From Methanomicrobia archaeon LH_S13 (GTDB taxonomy: Archaea; Halobacteriota; Syntropharchaeia; Alkanophagales; Methanospirareceae): DNA of 16,320 nucleotides. This document shows positions 13,800-16,320 of the stretch, piece by piece (within the stretch, counting starts at the first letter, position 1; every line of letters starts with the position of its first letter). The position numbers were made by a program, and so were the translations under genes. The stretch is from NCBI GenBank assembly GCA_023659785.1, contig JAGXOR010000019.1, forward strand, positions 1 to 16,320, in the 5' to 3' direction. Below the pieces are notes generated by a model. That model did not search any database. It saw nothing but the letters and a program-made list of their open reading frames with translations, and was not told where the DNA came from.

Positions 13800-14937
13800 A
13801 ATGGACTGGCATGCTGAATCTATACCTATACCTACACATACATGCTTTTATCCTTTTCTGTCCGTAGCGTCGGAATATGTAGAGGAGTCAGGGGTCACAT
13901 TAGAGAATTTAATAAGCTCTGCCGTTTTGGAGCGTGCAAGGCTGAGAGGCAAGGGTAGAATATTGGAAGCGATAAGGGATGGTAAAGTCAAAAAGCCTGT
14001 TATATTAAGCAAAGCTCAGGTGGAGACGGAATTATTATCTTATCCTTTTGCTCGTATTCTCGTGTCGTGCATTGGTGATAAGTATCTTGTCCGTAGATAT
14101 GCGCTTTCGGAAGCTAAATCGGCATACGAAAAGCTATTGGAGGATTCCAGCACTGGTTCCACCGGCTCGGATACCGATATTATTAACGATATGTCCGAAG
14201 AGTTTGGCATACGAGTAGATTTCTTTCGATTACCTGCGGAACGAGAACAGGTTCAGATGCCTTTCTTTGATTACCTGAGATTCACAGCTAATCTTCGAGA
14301 TAAAAGGTGGAAACTGGTGAACCGCGGGTTGGAGAAGGGAATGGTAAAACTCAGAAGGCATGAATTTTTACGAATCATTCAAGAGGCAATGTATGAGAGG
14401 ATAAAGAAAGACTTGCCACTGGACGTTCCATCCGATATATGCGGGGCAATAAAGGGATATGTAGGGGATATAAAGAAGGAATTGGAGGAAAAGCGAAAAA
14501 AGTTCAGTGACGCTAGTTTTGGCTTTGAGTCAGGTTCAGAGTTCCTCGTGAAAGACCCAAGTTGTTTTCCTCCTTGCATATCTTACATTCTGAGCAACTT
14601 AAAAGAAGGCGTAAATGTTCCACACAGCGCAAGATTTGCGGTTACTGCTTTCTTGTTGAACGTAGGTTTAACTGAAGACGAGATAATAGAGATTTACAAG
14701 AACTCGCCCGATTTTGACGAAGAGCAAACGAGGTATCAGGTGGGGCATATTGCAGGAGATAAAGGGAGTGTTCGATATACCTCTCCGTCCTGTGCGACAA
14801 TGCACACCTATGGGAACTGTGTTGGAAAAGATGAGATTTGTGAGAAGGTTTCTCATCCACTAAGCTACTACAAACTTAAGCTAAAATTGAAGAGAAAAAA
14901 AGAACAACAAGATAAATCAAATAAAAAGGAAAGTTAG
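13786..14937 (+). CDS. priL: DNA primase large subunit (Fe-S)
   Basis: Regulatory subunit of the archaeal/eukaryotic primase, which with PriS makes RNA primers; its C-terminal domain holds a [4Fe-4S] cluster. Seen: an N-terminal helical domain (CFYPFLSVASEYVEESG, about 20-36), and the C-terminal domain with candidate cluster cysteines Cys264 (SCFPPCISYIL), Cys336 and Cys345 (SCATMHTYGNC) and Cys352, followed by the diagnostic HPLSYYKLKL. Cys260 is an extra nearby cysteine. The 'SCATM...GNC' and 'HPLSYY' motifs are characteristic. Start: ATG 13786 or the in-frame ATG 13801 (MDWHAESIP), which is closer to typical PriL openings. The tail is Lys-rich. The stop directly abuts the next ATG. The partner priS is not in the window. 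Confidence 0.93.
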   Translation: MVDIIMDWHAESIPIPTHTCFYPFLSVASEYVEESGVTLENLISSAVLERARLRGKGRILEAIRDGKVKKPVILSKAQVETELLSYPFARILVSCIGDKYLVRRYALSEAKSAYEKLLEDSSTGSTGSDTDIINDMSEEFGIRVDFFRLPAEREQVQMPFFDYLRFTANLRDKRWKLVNRGLEKGMVKLRRHEFLRIIQEAMYERIKKDLPLDVPSDICGAIKGYVGDIKKELEEKRKKFSDASFGFESGSEFLVKDPSCFPPCISYILSNLKEGVNVPHSARFAVTAFLLNVGLTEDEIIEIYKNSPDFDEEQTRYQVGHIAGDKGSVRYTSPSCATMHTYGNCVGKDEICEKVSHPLSYYKLKLKLKRKKEQQDKSNKKES

Positions 14938-16005
14938 ATGAAAAGAGCATTATTTGACGATGTGGGGAGTTACCCCCTACCAGAAGGAACAGCAAAAGAA
15001 TGGATAAAAGAAGCTTTTGCTAAAATCCACGTTGAACCCGAACCCACTTCTTACAAGGATAAGCTGTACGGAATAATAAAAGACGCGGGGTGGCAGAAAC
15101 TAAACGCCGGCGTTGGAGTCCCCAACTATCCTCAATTTCAAAATATGATTTCCCAGTTTATCGAGCCAATAATGGACGATGAGAGAACAGAAGCGCCACT
15201 GCTTATACGAGAAGAAGAGGCGAATATGGTCGAGATGGACGCGATAGAGGAACTGGCGAGGGAGTACGGGGAGAAGAGAGGAGAAAAACTTAAGGTTCGG
15301 ATGTGCGTTACCGGTCCAATAGAATTATATTATAGCCAATTTTCGACTCCTGTGTATATTGACATGTTGTCAAACCTTGCTAAATCCGTAGGTAGGTTCG
15401 TGAAGCATACGATAGAAGAAGCGAAGGGAAACCGAAATTGCGAAGTGAAATGCGTCTCGATAGACGAGCCAAGCATAGGGTTAGACCCACGAATAGAAGA
15501 GGAAGGGATAATTACAGCACTTGAATTCGCTTCTGAATATGCGTTCCGGAAGGGCGTGGATACGCAAATACACCTTCATTCTCCTATCCTTTACGAGACG
15601 GTGTGCCAGACGGAAGGGATAAATGTGATAGGACTGGAATCCGCAGCTAATCCTTCTCTTTTATCGCTGATAGACAAGAAACAGCTCGAAGAACACGATA
15701 AGTTCCTCCGCGTTGGCGTTGCACGAACTGACATCCTCAGCATGGCTGCGGAATACGATGAAATACACCATACAAATGCATTTAAGGATAGTGGCGTTTT
15801 GGAGACCGTAGTTAATGAGTATAACAGTCCGGAGAAAGTAAAGAAGCGGCTGGAGAAAGCGTATTCTATTTTTGACGATAGGATAAGGTATGTGGGGCCG
15901 GACTGTGGGTTGGGGCCGTTTCCCAATCAGGAACTGGCGTATATGGTTTTGAAAAGCACTGCTGCGGGGATAGGGGATTTTTATAATGGTCCCCGTAGTG
16001 TCTGA
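14938..16005 (+). CDS. Core-MetE-like (folate-independent) methionine synthase homologue
   Basis: A 355-residue protein matching only the C-terminal, zinc-binding barrel of cobalamin-independent methionine synthase (COG0620). Such short 'core MetE' proteins in archaea and anaerobic bacteria are thought to move a methyl group from a corrinoid protein to homocysteine. Seen: start FDDVGSYPLP (family 'IGSFPRP'), CVTGPIELYYSQF, the CVSIDEPSIGL segment, GLESAANP with zinc ligand Glu234, and VGPDCGLGPFP with Cys323. The first ligand motif, normally H-x-C, reads QIHLHSPIL (His212-x-His214), so a ligand has changed. The ATG abuts the priL stop with GGAAAG in front, indicating coupled translation. Substrate: homocysteine is likely but a related thiol cannot be excluded. 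Confidence 0.8.
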   Translation: MKRALFDDVGSYPLPEGTAKEWIKEAFAKIHVEPEPTSYKDKLYGIIKDAGWQKLNAGVGVPNYPQFQNMISQFIEPIMDDERTEAPLLIREEEANMVEMDAIEELAREYGEKRGEKLKVRMCVTGPIELYYSQFSTPVYIDMLSNLAKSVGRFVKHTIEEAKGNRNCEVKCVSIDEPSIGLDPRIEEEGIITALEFASEYAFRKGVDTQIHLHSPILYETVCQTEGINVIGLESAANPSLLSLIDKKQLEEHDKFLRVGVARTDILSMAAEYDEIHHTNAFKDSGVLETVVNEYNSPEKVKKRLEKAYSIFDDRIRYVGPDCGLGPFPNQELAYMVLKSTAAGIGDFYNGPRSV

Positions 16006-16029
16006 GAATTGGACGGGAAATGATACCAT

Positions 16030-16300
16030 TATTCAAGACTCTTTAGGACATGACCAAACAGGTACCCACGTTGATGGCAACAATTCTGCGGATATAGCGT
16101 GGGGGAAATCATGTGTACAGCGTTGTTCCCAATCCTGAGAAAGGGTCAAACACGTAACCATCGGAATCTGCTTCAAACCAACTTAAAAAGTCCATTACAA
16201 AATCGAATGCAAAAGCTTCTTTATGTCTATAAAGTCTCAGGAAGGGGACGTTTTTATTTCCCACGTATGATGACAAAATATGAACTTTTTGTCCATTTTT
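16030..16300 (-). pseudogene. Remnant of a DNA methyltransferase (SAM-binding motif I region)
   Basis: Reading the - strand, a frame open from 16300 to a TGA at 16109-16111 gives NKNVPFLRLYRHKEAFAF, then FLSWFEADSDGYVFDPFSGLGTT (DPF at 16139-16147). DPFSGxGTT is the SAM-binding motif I of amino (N6-adenine/N4-cytosine) DNA methyltransferases, and the K-E-A-F element before it is also typical. After the stop the protein-like reading continues in other frames: HAISAELLP (about 16075-16103), then VGTCLVMS (16046-16069), where intact enzymes have a 'G-(I)-x-LLP-V-G' run. That implies at least two frameshifts, and the remaining C-terminal part is missing. No start codon is seen on the open frame (stop at 16301-16303). 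It lies on the strand opposite the core-MetE gene, just after it. Confidence 0.6.
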
Positions 16301-16320
16301 CTATTATTTGATAGTATTAG

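Noticed and set aside
16099..16311. 70-codon + strand open frame at the right end
   Set aside because: It is antisense to the methylase-like fragment and shows no recognisable motif.

Overview
The window is a dense stretch of archaeal chromosome. Evidence for an archaeon: an Orc1/Cdc6 initiator, archaeal ribosomal proteins L7Ae, S28e and L24e, the Fe-S primase subunit PriL, and the archaeosine synthase ArcS. ArcS points to a euryarchaeon. The gene mix (split class I fumarase, LarB, a short core-MetE, ScpA/ScpB-like proteins) would suit an anaerobic methanogen or methane/alkane-oxidising relative such as the ANME-1/Syntrophoarchaeia group, but that placement is inference. Arginine is written mostly with AGA/AGG, and the coding strand is purine-rich in most genes.

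Layout. 1-2138 (+): pyrB, cut by the left edge, then glyA two bases later. 2150-3882 (+): a likely TATA box, a long archaeal coiled-coil protein, then a TatD-type metal-dependent nuclease. 3883-4133 holds what looks like a decayed gene. 5900-6991 (-) encodes an aminoglycoside-phosphotransferase-fold kinase, translationally coupled to arcS (4134-5900, -). A short divergent promoter region separates it from cdc6 (7079, +), which opens a long + strand run: cdc6, rpl7ae, rps28e, rpl24e, a class I fumarase alpha subunit, and the two-domain NAD(P)HX repair enzyme. Facing it on the - strand is larB-scpA-scpB (13718 down to 11615). A second divergent promoter region, carrying a 12-bp tandem repeat over the start codon, leads to priL and a directly abutting core methionine-synthase-like gene. 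The last 300 bases carry, on the - strand, a frameshifted remnant of a DNA methyltransferase.

Themes. Several genes serve information processing: Cdc6 (initiation), PriL (priming), ScpA/ScpB (chromosome compaction), three ribosomal proteins and ArcS (tRNA modification). They are interleaved with metabolic genes for pyrimidines (pyrB), one-carbon/serine (glyA), methionine (core MetE), fumarate, nickel-pincer cofactor (larB) and nicotinamide nucleotide repair. No CRISPR array, transposase, rRNA or tRNA gene was recognised. I saw no clear unknown multi-gene system. The best leads are a core MetE with His-x-His where the family has His-x-Cys, the arcS-kinase pair, the larB-scpA-scpB operon, and the methylase relic.
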